Notes under the pieces: model-generated
Seen by the model: only the letters and a program-made list of their open reading frames with translations
Told to the model about the DNA's origin: nothing
Databases searched by the model: none
NCBI RefSeq assembly: GCF_947496875.1
Contig: NZ_CANMEH010000006.1
Coordinates: 1 to 64,000, forward strand
Length of the DNA stretch: 64,000 bases
Source of the DNA: an uncultured Paracoccus sp.
Lineage (GTDB): Bacteria; Pseudomonadota; Alphaproteobacteria; Rhodobacterales; Rhodobacteraceae
Direction: 5' to 3'
Position numbers and translations under genes: made by a program
Shown here: positions 8,326 through 16,102 of the stretch, one piece after another
Numbering within the stretch: the stretch's first letter is position 1
Layout of the letters: every line of letters begins with the position of its first letter

Positions 8326-9297
8326 ATGAAAAGGAAGATTCTCGCCTGTGTGGCGGCCGTGTTGCTCGCGGCTGGGCCTGCCGCGGCTCAGTACCAGCTG
8401 TCTCACAACGCCGCGCCGGGGAATCCGAAGTCAGACGCCTCGATCCGCTTCGCCGAGCTCGTCGCTGAAAAGACCGAGGGCAGGGTCAATATCGACGTTG
8501 GAGGCAGCGCCCAGTTCGGCGAGGATGCCGAGGCGCTCACCAACATGCGACTTGGCACGCTCGCCTTCAGCGCGAACTCACAAGGCACGTCGTCCGCAGT
8601 GGTTCCGGAATTTGCCCTCCTGGGCTTGCCCTTTTTGTTTGAAAGTCTGCCGCAAGCTTGGGAGGTCATGGACGGACCGTTCGGGGAGAAGCTCAGTGCC
8701 GCCGCAGAAGAGCAGGGCCTGGTCGTTCTCGGCTTTTGGGACAACGGCATTCGCCAGACCAGTAACAACGTTCGGCCGATCAACGTGCCCGGAGACTTGG
8801 CAGGGTTGAAAATTCGGACGCCGCCGGACCCGATGACGATAGACATATTTACGGCGCTTGGTGCGAACCCACAGCCGCTCGCTTTTTCCGAGCTCTATAT
8901 TGCCCTGCAGCAGGGGGTAGTTGATGGGCAGGAGAATCCCATGATCAACATCTATTCTTCCAAGCTACACGAGGTCCAGAAGTATATCTCGCTTACAAAT
9001 CATAAGTACGAGGCTACTCTGCTTCTAGCGAGTAAGGCGATATTCGATACATTTTCGCCGGAGGATCAGGAAGCTATTCGGGAGGCAGGCATCGAGGCGG
9101 GCGACTTCAATCGTGAACGTTCGCTGAACGACGAAGCCGAATTGCGGACCACGCTCGAAGAGGCCGGCATCGAATTCAATGAGGTGGAAGCGGACGCTTT
9201 CGTAGAAGCGACGGAAGCTGTGTACGGCAAATGGCGTGAGCAGTTCCCCGACCTCGTCGACGAAGTTGTTGCGGCTGCGGCGGCTGCCAAGAAGTAA
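8326..9297 (+). CDS. dctP: TRAP transporter substrate-binding protein (DctP family)
   Basis: Periplasmic binding protein of the second TRAP importer, 323 residues. A clear signal peptide (about 1-21, ending AAGPAAAQ) is followed by a DctP domain: SHNAAPGNPKSDASIRFAE, the GLKIRTPPDPMTIDIF strand carrying the usual carboxylate-binding arginine, and PLAFSELYIALQQGVVDG with QENP, a hallmark of the family. GGGAGGG lies six bases before the start. It differs markedly from the first DctP in this window, being closer to the sugar-acid/dicarboxylate type, so the two importers probably carry different solutes. The C-terminus is alanine-rich. dctQ starts two bases after the stop. Confidence 0.94.
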   Translation: MKRKILACVAAVLLAAGPAAAQYQLSHNAAPGNPKSDASIRFAELVAEKTEGRVNIDVGGSAQFGEDAEALTNMRLGTLAFSANSQGTSSAVVPEFALLGLPFLFESLPQAWEVMDGPFGEKLSAAAEEQGLVVLGFWDNGIRQTSNNVRPINVPGDLAGLKIRTPPDPMTIDIFTALGANPQPLAFSELYIALQQGVVDGQENPMINIYSSKLHEVQKYISLTNHKYEATLLLASKAIFDTFSPEDQEAIREAGIEAGDFNRERSLNDEAELRTTLEEAGIEFNEVEADAFVEATEAVYGKWREQFPDLVDEVVAAAAAAKK

Positions 9298-9298
9298 G

Positions 9299-9862
9299 AT
9301 GGAGTCGCGGGCGACTGAAACCAAAACGACACGCGAGGAGGGTTCCCCTGCCTTGCGTGTCATTGTCATGGTTGAAGAGGTTGTGCGCTACGTCGCCTCG
9401 GCGATTGCGGTGTTCTCTCTTGTCGCAATATTTCTGGCGCTGATGGCCGACGTAATCGTGCGCTACCTTACCAATCGGGGCCTCGGCTGGCCGGCCGAAG
9501 TGCCCAACTTGCTTTTTCCCTGGATGGTCATGGGAGGTATCGTGCTTGCTGCGCATCGCGGTGCACATATCGCCGTCCCCATCCTGCTCTCTTCCTTGAG
9601 CCGGGCGTCTGCACGGATACTGCTGGCAGCGATGCAACTGCTCGTCTTCGCGACCTTTATTTTTCTGTCCTACATCGCCATTGATGTGATCCAGATCACG
9701 GGGCAGCAACTCTTTCCGGTCACCGGGATTCCCCAGTTTTACGCGTATGCCGCCATGATCTTCGGCTTTCTCGGTATTGCGGCGATGTCGCTTACTACAT
9801 TCGTGCGCGTTATGGTTACCGAAGATCCGAGATCCATCCACCACGGCGAAATAGAGGGTTAG
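9299..9862 (+). CDS. dctQ: TRAP transporter small permease (DctQ family)
   Basis: Small membrane subunit of the second TRAP importer. The 187-residue product has four hydrophobic helices and the DctQ signature ADVIVRYLTNRGLGWPAEVPN between helices one and two, with AHRGAHIAV after the second. The start at 9299 lies two bases after dctP; internal starts at 9353 (TTG, behind GAGGAGGG) or 9368 (ATG) would drop a polar leader that other DctQ proteins often lack, so the true start is uncertain. dctM follows after five bases. Confidence 0.88.
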   Translation: MESRATETKTTREEGSPALRVIVMVEEVVRYVASAIAVFSLVAIFLALMADVIVRYLTNRGLGWPAEVPNLLFPWMVMGGIVLAAHRGAHIAVPILLSSLSRASARILLAAMQLLVFATFIFLSYIAIDVIQITGQQLFPVTGIPQFYAYAAMIFGFLGIAAMSLTTFVRVMVTEDPRSIHHGEIEG

Positions 9863-9867
9863 CCAAC

Positions 9868-11127
9868 ATGACGGCCATGATGATTGCTGTCTTTGCTGTT
9901 CTGCTAATTCTCGCCTTTCCGGTCGGCTACGCACTGATAATTGCTGCCGGCTCTGCCGTTCTGTTTTTGGGCGGCGTTCCACCAGTTATTGCGGTGGTCA
10001 AGCTGTTTCAGCCGACCCAAAGCTTTCCGCTGTTGGCCATTCCCTTTTTCATTCTGTCTGGATCGCTCATGATGTCCGGCACGCTTGGCAAGCGGCTCGT
10101 TGACTTCGCCGCCGCGCTCGTCGGTCGGTTCCATGGTGGCCTAGGTCAAGTTACCGTCGTGGGCTCCACCATCTTCGGTGGTGTTTCAGGATCAGCAGTT
10201 GCCGAAGCGTCAGCCCTGGGGTCGATGTTGATTCCCTGGCAGAAGCGGGAAGGGTATCCGCCGGCATTTGCCGCAGCTGTTACGTCATCGTCGTCGGTTA
10301 TCGCCGGATTGATTCCGCCTTCCATCCCTCTGATTATCTTTGCGACGGTGTCGAACGCGTCGATCGCGTCACTCTTCCTGGCCGCAGTTCTACCAGGTCT
10401 GATGCTGGCTGCCGGGATGATGCTTGTGTGCTATGCCAGCGGTCGAATGCGGGGGTTCCCCCGCCTGTCCACCCAAGTTGGTCTGCGCGGGATCGGCCAA
10501 GCCGTGGCCACCGCGGCGCCGGCGCTGATCATGCCGATATTCATTGTTGCCCTTCTCCGGCTGGGGGTTGCCACGCCGACAGAGGTCAGCGTGATCGCCG
10601 TTGCCTACGCCCTGCTGGTCAGTGTTATCCTTTACCGCGATCTGACGCTGTCGCGGTTGCTCGACGCGCTTATCACCACCGCCGTGACGACGGGAGTTGT
10701 CATGCTGGTCATCACTGCCTCAAGTCTTGTCGGTCACGTTCTCATAACTGAGCGCGTGCCAGCGACAGTTGCTGCCTGGGCGATGGAAACGTTGCGTGAC
10801 AAGTGGCTGATCATCCTTGCAATGAACTGCATGATGTTGGTCATCGGGATGTTCCTTGATCTGCCCGCCGCAATCCTACTGCTCGGACCGATGCTCGTCG
10901 CGATCGGGCAGGAAGTCGGGATGGACCCGATCCAGCTCGGGATCATGGTAGCTGTCAACTTGTCGATTGGTCTGTTCACACCGCCGATTGGCACGACCCT
11001 GTTCATTGGCGCGGCCTTGGCACGGGTGCCGATCATCTCGGTCGTGCGCGAACTCTGGCCGTTCTATCTCGTCGCCTTCGTGGTACTGGGACTGATCTCC
11101 TATGTGCCGGCATTCACACTCTACTAA
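9868..11127 (+). CDS. dctM: TRAP transporter large permease (DctM family)
   Basis: Large sodium-coupled permease subunit, 419 residues, close to the usual family length of about 425. Family landmarks are FPVGYALIIAAGSA near the start, FGGVSGSAVAEASALGS, the central LIPPSIPLIIFATVSNASI, PTEVSVIAVAYALLV, MFLDLPAAILLLGPML, and the terminal GLFTPPIGTTLFIGAALA. It completes a dctPQM operon and is followed after 18 bases by a beta-hydroxyacid dehydrogenase gene on the same strand, so import and first oxidation may be transcribed together. Confidence 0.95.
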   Translation: MTAMMIAVFAVLLILAFPVGYALIIAAGSAVLFLGGVPPVIAVVKLFQPTQSFPLLAIPFFILSGSLMMSGTLGKRLVDFAAALVGRFHGGLGQVTVVGSTIFGGVSGSAVAEASALGSMLIPWQKREGYPPAFAAAVTSSSSVIAGLIPPSIPLIIFATVSNASIASLFLAAVLPGLMLAAGMMLVCYASGRMRGFPRLSTQVGLRGIGQAVATAAPALIMPIFIVALLRLGVATPTEVSVIAVAYALLVSVILYRDLTLSRLLDALITTAVTTGVVMLVITASSLVGHVLITERVPATVAAWAMETLRDKWLIILAMNCMMLVIGMFLDLPAAILLLGPMLVAIGQEVGMDPIQLGIMVAVNLSIGLFTPPIGTTLFIGAALARVPIISVVRELWPFYLVAFVVLGLISYVPAFTLY

Positions 11128-11145
11128 CTGAAAGTGGGGTCACAG

Positions 11146-12024
11146 TTGAGCGACATCGCGTTCTTTGGTCTTGGGTCCATGGGGCTTCCTATGGCCGTCA
11201 ACCTCGCCAAAGCCGGCTTTCGTCTTCGCGGCTTTGATTTGCGGCGCGAGGCGATGCACCGGCTTGCAGAGCAAGGCGGGGAAGCGTCAGCGACCATCGC
11301 CGAGGTCTGTGCGGGGGCCGATATCCTGATCCTCATGGTGGTTGATGCCGATCAGGCGGAAAGCGTTCTCTTCAACGAGGGCGCGCTAAACATGGTGGAG
11401 CCGGCGAGCACAGTTTGCCTTATGTCGACCTGTGCTCCGGGCGCCGTGCAGAAGCTGGCCGAGCGGGTCCGCGCAGCGGGACACGCCTTCGTCGACTGTC
11501 CGGTGTCCGGTGGCGTCGCCGGTGCGGAAGCCGGGACGCTGACGATGATGGCTGCATGTCCTCAGGAGCTGTTCGCACTGATCAGACCGGTACTCTCGGC
11601 GATGGGTTCCAAGCTCTACCATGTGGGCGAGCAGCCGGGTCAAGGCGCAGTCGTGAAATCCATAAATCAACTGCTCTGCGGCGTTCACCTCGCGGCCGCC
11701 GCCGAGGCGCTGTCGCTGGGATCTAAGGTCGGTCTCGACAATTCAGTTCTACTTGAGATCATCGGGGGATCGGCCGCGTCAAGTTGGATGCTCCGGGATC
11801 GGGGGCCTCGAATGCTCGAGGTCGACCCGGCGATCACCAGCGCCGTCGACATTTTCGTGAAGGATCTCGGCATCGTAATGGAGGCGGGGAGGGACGCGAA
11901 GACTGCCCTTCCGCTCGCCGCTATGGCTCACCAATTGTTCCTGTCGGTATCTGGTGCGGGTGACGGAGCGGCCGACGACAGTCAGGTAATCCGTGCTTAT
12001 AAGCGCATCAACGCCCTCGTATGA
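11146..12024 (+). CDS. 3-hydroxyisobutyrate/L-threonate dehydrogenase-family oxidoreductase
   Basis: A cytosolic NAD-dependent beta-hydroxyacid dehydrogenase of about 292 residues. The N-terminal Rossmann motif is GLGSMGLPMAVNLAKAGF; the substrate loop DCPVSGGVAGAEAGTLTMM and the catalytic lysine in VKSINQLL follow, then AAAAEALSLGSKVGLD, which resembles the LtnD/GarR branch. The TTG at 11146 is taken as start because GTGGGGT precedes it at suitable spacing; a GTG at 11134 is the alternative and would add four residues. The gene follows the TRAP operon and overlaps a GntR gene, so it probably acts on the imported hydroxyacid. The exact substrate is unknown. Confidence 0.85.
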   Translation: MSDIAFFGLGSMGLPMAVNLAKAGFRLRGFDLRREAMHRLAEQGGEASATIAEVCAGADILILMVVDADQAESVLFNEGALNMVEPASTVCLMSTCAPGAVQKLAERVRAAGHAFVDCPVSGGVAGAEAGTLTMMAACPQELFALIRPVLSAMGSKLYHVGEQPGQGAVVKSINQLLCGVHLAAAAEALSLGSKVGLDNSVLLEIIGGSAASSWMLRDRGPRMLEVDPAITSAVDIFVKDLGIVMEAGRDAKTALPLAAMAHQLFLSVSGAGDGAADDSQVIRAYKRINALV

Positions 12025-12758
12025 GGGCTTTCGCCCGTTGGGAGCCGCGGTATACTACTTGGTATCCCAACTGCAGAACGGGTGTGCGCTTGTCCCAGAT
12101 GCATCACCTCTACAGCCAGATCCGAGACGACATCATGTCAATGGCTGTCGCGCCTGGGGAGCGGTTGAGCGAACGGATCCTGGAGTCGAAATACGGCGGC
12201 TCACGGACGCCAGTGCGCGCGGCGCTCTCCCGGTTAGAGGTTGATGGGCTTGTTCAACGTGACGCCCGCGGATGGGCGGTCACGCCACTCTCGTTTCAAG
12301 AAATGGAGAGGGCATTCGAGTTCCGGGGAGCAGTGGAGAGAGGGGCAGTGGCTCTGGCCTGTAGCCGTGCGAGCGGTGAACAGATCGATGCAATCGAGGA
12401 GATGGTGGTGTCCGTCGCCATGGACATGTCCCACGACGAGTGGCACCGAGCGGGCCGCGATTTCCACGTAGAGCTTGCTCGTCTGTCCTGTAACGCTTTC
12501 TTCGTACGGGCAATCGAGGACGTAATGACCCGGCTTGGGCGGGTTCGCTGGCTGGAGATTCGGACCGAGGCGGGCCGCGCGCGCACGGTAACCGAGCACT
12601 GTCACATCCTTAGTCTGGTCCGGCGCGGTGACGCCGACGCAGCGATCAAGGCAATCTCCGACCATGCGGGAAGTGCGCAGAAACGACATGCCGAGGCCCT
12701 AATGGGCGGTGCACGCCAGCGTGGCGAAATTGTCATCCTGGCGGGAGCACGGGCATGA
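12021..12758 (+). CDS. GntR-family transcriptional regulator, FCD domain
   Basis: A regulator with an N-terminal winged helix (recognition helix around GSRTPVRAALSRLEV) and a helical FCD ligand-binding domain (EFRGAVERGAVALA, RDFHVELARLS, VTEHCHILSLVRRGD). The ATG at 12021 overlaps the previous stop (ATGA) and gives 245 residues. The first 26 residues look unlike a GntR protein, and the conserved part starts near MHHLYSQIRDD, so ATG at 12099 or TTG at 12090 may be the real start. If so, the GGTATAC repeats at 12049-12070 would lie in its control region. It overlaps the CoA-transferase gene by four bases and probably controls the surrounding module. Confidence 0.87.
   Translation: MRAFARWEPRYTTWYPNCRTGVRLSQMHHLYSQIRDDIMSMAVAPGERLSERILESKYGGSRTPVRAALSRLEVDGLVQRDARGWAVTPLSFQEMERAFEFRGAVERGAVALACSRASGEQIDAIEEMVVSVAMDMSHDEWHRAGRDFHVELARLSCNAFFVRAIEDVMTRLGRVRWLEIRTEAGRARTVTEHCHILSLVRRGDADAAIKAISDHAGSAQKRHAEALMGGARQRGEIVILAGARA
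12049..12070. promoter_or_regulatory. GGTAT repeats, possible GntR operator
   Basis: GGTATAC and GGTATC lie 12 bases apart (12049 and 12061), and the second is inside an imperfect palindrome TTGG-TATC-CCAA (12059-12070). Repeated GGTATA half-sites are known for the FCD regulator NanR. The nonamer GGTATCCCA also occurs at 8249-8257 in the promoter spacer of TRAP operon 2. Function is inferred. Confidence 0.35.
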
Positions 12759-13963
12759 GCGAAGCGTCAAATGCGGGCTCTCTCGCGGGCCTGAATGTCA
12801 TTGAGATGGGGTCGTTCATCGCGGGCCCGTTCTGTGGGCAGCTACTGGCGGACCAAGGTGCCGACGTCATCAAGATCGAGCCCCCCGGGAGTGGTGACGC
12901 GATGCGTCAGTGGGGTACAGTTCAGCACGAAGGCAAGTCCCTCTGGTGGCCAGTGATCGCGCGCAACAAGCGGTCTCTGACTCTCGACCTCCGCAAGCCT
13001 GAGGGAGTTGAAATTGCGGCGCAGTTGCTGTCGCAGGCCGATATACTCGTGGAAAATTTTCGCCCCGGTACGCTTGAGCGGTGGGGGTTGGCGCCGGCTC
13101 AATTGCTCGAGCGCAACCGAGGACTGATTGTTGCGCGCGTTTCGGGGTTCGGTCAAACGGGTCCCTACGCCGAACGGGTTGGTTTCGGCGCCGTCGCCGA
13201 GGCCATGGCTGGCATGCGGGCGCTTGGCGGATTCCCCGATCGCCCACCTCCTCGGGCAGGGCTTTCGCTCGGCGACAGTCTCGCTGGGATGTTCACCACG
13301 ATCGGCGTGCTATCCGCGCTGAACGCTCGCCGAACGACGGGGAGGGGCCAGATCGTCGACGTCGGCATCACCGATGCGGTTCTCGGTGTCCTGGAAAGCG
13401 TCCTTTCGGAATACTCCGCCACGGGCTTGATCCGGGAACGCGCAGGCACTGTTCTGCCCGGCATCGCACCGTCAAACCTCTATCCGACGGCCGACCACCA
13501 GTGGATACTTATCGCCGGCAATGGCGACGCAATCTTCCGCCGACTGGCGCAGGTGATGGATCGACCGGAGCTCGCGAGCGATGCGCGTTTCTCGACGCAC
13601 AGGGCCAGAGGCGATCGGCAACAGGAACTGGACGGAATCGTTGCGGCTTGGACGCGTACCTGCACGCTTGCCGATCTTCTCTCCATTCTCGAAGAGAGCG
13701 GTGTCCCGGCAGGACCTGTGTCCGACGCTGCCGAAATCTCTCGGAATCCGCATTTCCTAGAACGTGGCGCACTGGTGCAGGTTCCAAGCGAAGAGTACGG
13801 CGCCCTCACCATGCAAGGCGTCGTACCCAGACTGTCGGACTCTCCTGGCGAAATCCGGTGGGTCGGCCCCGCGCTCGGCGAGCATACCGATCAGATCCTC
13901 GGTGAGGAACTCGGATACGATTCCGACGCTATCGACGACCTCCGCCGTCGCGGCATCGTCTGA
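12755..13963 (+). CDS. Class III (CaiB/BaiF) acyl-CoA transferase
   Basis: A 402-residue family III CoA-transferase, which moves CoA from a donor such as succinyl-CoA to a carboxylic acid. Landmarks are IEMGSFIAGPFCGQLLADQG, DVIKIEPPGSGDAMRQWG, NKRSLTLDLRKPEG, VENFRPGTLERWG, and GLSLGDSLAGMF, whose aspartate is the expected covalent catalytic residue. Length is typical. It overlaps the GntR gene (ATGA) and is followed by an iron-type alcohol dehydrogenase and an HMG-CoA lyase. Mammalian SUGCT, of the same family, activates glutarate and 3-hydroxy-3-methylglutarate, so HMG activation here is a reasonable but unproven reading. Confidence 0.9.
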   Translation: MSEASNAGSLAGLNVIEMGSFIAGPFCGQLLADQGADVIKIEPPGSGDAMRQWGTVQHEGKSLWWPVIARNKRSLTLDLRKPEGVEIAAQLLSQADILVENFRPGTLERWGLAPAQLLERNRGLIVARVSGFGQTGPYAERVGFGAVAEAMAGMRALGGFPDRPPPRAGLSLGDSLAGMFTTIGVLSALNARRTTGRGQIVDVGITDAVLGVLESVLSEYSATGLIRERAGTVLPGIAPSNLYPTADHQWILIAGNGDAIFRRLAQVMDRPELASDARFSTHRARGDRQQELDGIVAAWTRTCTLADLLSILEESGVPAGPVSDAAEISRNPHFLERGALVQVPSEEYGALTMQGVVPRLSDSPGEIRWVGPALGEHTDQILGEELGYDSDAIDDLRRRGIV

Positions 13964-13982
13964 ACAGCTACAGGGGAGTGTG

Positions 13983-15146
13983 ATGGGAATGGCAAGCGCT
14001 ACCGTCTTCGGGTCGATAGAACGCATCGTGCATGGCCGCGGACAGATCAGGACTTTGCCTGAGGAGGTCGAGAGGCTACGCGGATCGAAGCTTCTGATCG
14101 TTACCGATATGGGGCTCGTCAAGGCCGGAATAGCGGACCACGTGCAGCAACTGCTCGCCTCATACGACGTAGAGATTTTTCGGGACGTGGAGCCCGACCC
14201 CAGTATTGAAACCGTGGCAGCGTGCGTTGAACACGCTCGACGTTCCGGATGCGACCTGGTCGTCGGGCTCGGAGGGGGCAGCGTTCTCGATGTCGCCAAA
14301 TGCGCGGCTGCGCTTGTAAAAAACCCAGGGGACGTGCGCGAATATCTCGGCATCGACCAGGTGCCCAACCCCGCGGTACCGAAGATCATGGTTCCGACGA
14401 CGGCGGGCACCGGGAGCGAGGTTACAAACGTCGCCGTTCTAAGCTTGAAATCCGAGAAGACCAAAAAGGGAATTGTCAGCCGACATCTCTTCGCAGACGC
14501 GGCAATCCTTGATTCAGAATTGCTGCTGGGGCTTCCCGCTGCCGTGACCGCGGCAACCGGGATGGACGCCCTGACTCATGCGATCGAAGCATACGTCTCT
14601 CGCTTCGCCCAGCCGTTGACGGACCGCTTCGCTATTGACGCTATCACCATGATCTCCGCATCACTTCGCACTGCCGTCTTTCACGGTGCCGATATCGAAG
14701 CGCGCGAGACGATGCTGACGGCCAGCCTTTATGCCGGGCTGGCATTTGGTAGTGCGGCAACGGGCATGGTACATGGTCTCGCAATGCCACTCGGTGGACA
14801 GTTCAACGTTGCCCACGGCATCGCTAACTCGGTTCTGCTACCTCATGTGATGCGCTGGAACCTGAGAAGCGCGCTCTCACGCTATCGAGACATCGCAGTC
14901 GCCATGGGTGAGAAGGTGGAGCATCTGTCTCTCCGCGAAGGAGCCGAGCGCGCCGTGTCGGCGGTCGAGGCGCTGTCGCGAGATATCGGCATTCCGGTCT
15001 ATCTCGACGATCTCGATGTTCCGAGAGACGCCATTGAGGCGCTGGCGCGCGACGGCATGACCAACGAACGCCAGATCCGACCCAACCCTCGCGACGTAAC
15101 CTACGACGGACTCGTGGGCATTCTGGAAGGAGCCTTTCGGAAGTGA
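13983..15146 (+). CDS. Iron-containing alcohol dehydrogenase
   Basis: A group III metal-dependent alcohol dehydrogenase of 387 residues that interconverts an alcohol and its aldehyde with NAD(P). The NAD-binding GLGGGSVLDVAK is near residue 97, TAGTGSEVT near 139, and the metal-binding stretch MDALTHAIEAYVSR plus MVHGLAMPLGGQFNVAHG, which supplies the remaining histidines. CAGGGGAG lies four bases before the ATG at 13983; a second ATG two codons later could also serve. The stop overlaps the lyase gene (GTGA). With the following aldehyde dehydrogenase it would oxidise a primary alcohol to an acid in two steps. Confidence 0.9.
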   Translation: MGMASATVFGSIERIVHGRGQIRTLPEEVERLRGSKLLIVTDMGLVKAGIADHVQQLLASYDVEIFRDVEPDPSIETVAACVEHARRSGCDLVVGLGGGSVLDVAKCAAALVKNPGDVREYLGIDQVPNPAVPKIMVPTTAGTGSEVTNVAVLSLKSEKTKKGIVSRHLFADAAILDSELLLGLPAAVTAATGMDALTHAIEAYVSRFAQPLTDRFAIDAITMISASLRTAVFHGADIEARETMLTASLYAGLAFGSAATGMVHGLAMPLGGQFNVAHGIANSVLLPHVMRWNLRSALSRYRDIAVAMGEKVEHLSLREGAERAVSAVEALSRDIGIPVYLDDLDVPRDAIEALARDGMTNERQIRPNPRDVTYDGLVGILEGAFRK

Positions 15147-16102
15147 CGAACCTCAACGTGCCCTCCAATGTTCGGATTGTCGAAGTCGGCCCCCGCGACG
15201 GCCTGCAAAATGAACCCGAGAACCTTCCAACGGCGCAAAAGATCGAACTGATCCGTCGACTTGCAGCTGCCGGCCTGACGGAAATCGAGGTGACGTCATT
15301 CACCCATCCGAAGTGGATCCCCAATCTCGCCGACGCCGAAACGGTGACGAGAGAGATCGCAGACCTGTCCGTGATAAGCTTTGCGCTTGTTCCAAACCGT
15401 CGGGGTCTAGAGCGCGCGCTGGCGTCGGGTGCGAAAGGGGTCACGCTGGTCCTCTCGGCAAGCGAGTCCCACAACAAGGCCAATCTTAACCGTTCAACCG
15501 CCGAATCTCTCGACGAATTAGTCATGCTGGAAAGCGATGCACGGCAGGCGGGATTGAAGACGCGCATATCGCTCTCGGTGGTCTTCGGCTGTCCGTTCGA
15601 GGGCGAAGTCCCGCCCGACCGCGTGGCCGAGATCGTCGCACGCTTCGTCGAAGCTGGATCTACGCGCATCGGACTCTGCGACACGATAGGGGTCGCCAAC
15701 CCGCAACAGGTCTTCGCGGTGTCCAGGAAGTTACGGGAGCGGTTTTCCACAACGGAGTTCGAGCTTCACCTTCATGACACCCGCGGCCAGGCTCTCGCGA
15801 ATACGCTCGCGGGGTTGCAGGCAGGGATCGTTTCCTTCGACAGCTCTATCGGTGGGCTTGGGGGCTGCCCATATGCGCCGGGAGCGACGGGCAACGCTGC
15901 GACTGAGGACGTCGCGTCAATGCTGCACGCAATGGGCATCCATACGGGGGTCGACGAGACGCGGCTTCTCTTCGCGGCGTCTCTCATAGCCGACTGGCGG
16001 GAAAGACCGCTTGACAGCGCAGCTTGGCGCGTCAGCGCCGCGGGAAGAACCGCCGCTACGGTGAACGGATGCAATGCGATGGAACGCAGGGAAACGACAT
16101 GA
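15143..16102 (+). CDS. Hydroxymethylglutaryl-CoA lyase family protein
   Basis: A 319-residue TIM-barrel enzyme of the HMGL family, which splits 3-hydroxy-3-methylglutaryl-CoA or a related acyl-CoA into acetyl-CoA and a keto acid. Clear signatures are EVGPRDGLQNE at the start, EVTSFTHPKWIPNLADA, CDTIGVANPQQV, ELHLHDTRGQALAN with metal-binding histidines, and GGLGGCPYAPGATGN with the mobile catalytic cysteine. It starts with GTG inside the upstream stop and overlaps the aldehyde dehydrogenase gene (ATGA), so translation is coupled. The 20 or so C-terminal residues are less conserved. Citramalyl-CoA or other 3-hydroxyacyl-CoAs remain possible substrates. Confidence 0.9.
   Translation: MTNLNVPSNVRIVEVGPRDGLQNEPENLPTAQKIELIRRLAAAGLTEIEVTSFTHPKWIPNLADAETVTREIADLSVISFALVPNRRGLERALASGAKGVTLVLSASESHNKANLNRSTAESLDELVMLESDARQAGLKTRISLSVVFGCPFEGEVPPDRVAEIVARFVEAGSTRIGLCDTIGVANPQQVFAVSRKLRERFSTTEFELHLHDTRGQALANTLAGLQAGIVSFDSSIGGLGGCPYAPGATGNAATEDVASMLHAMGIHTGVDETRLLFAASLIADWRERPLDSAAWRVSAAGRTAATVNGCNAMERRETT

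Noticed and set aside
9684..9699. GTGATC-CA-GATCAC inverted repeat as another GntR operator
   Set aside because: It lies inside the coding region of dctQ, lacks the continuous GTGATCAC core and is explained by codons.
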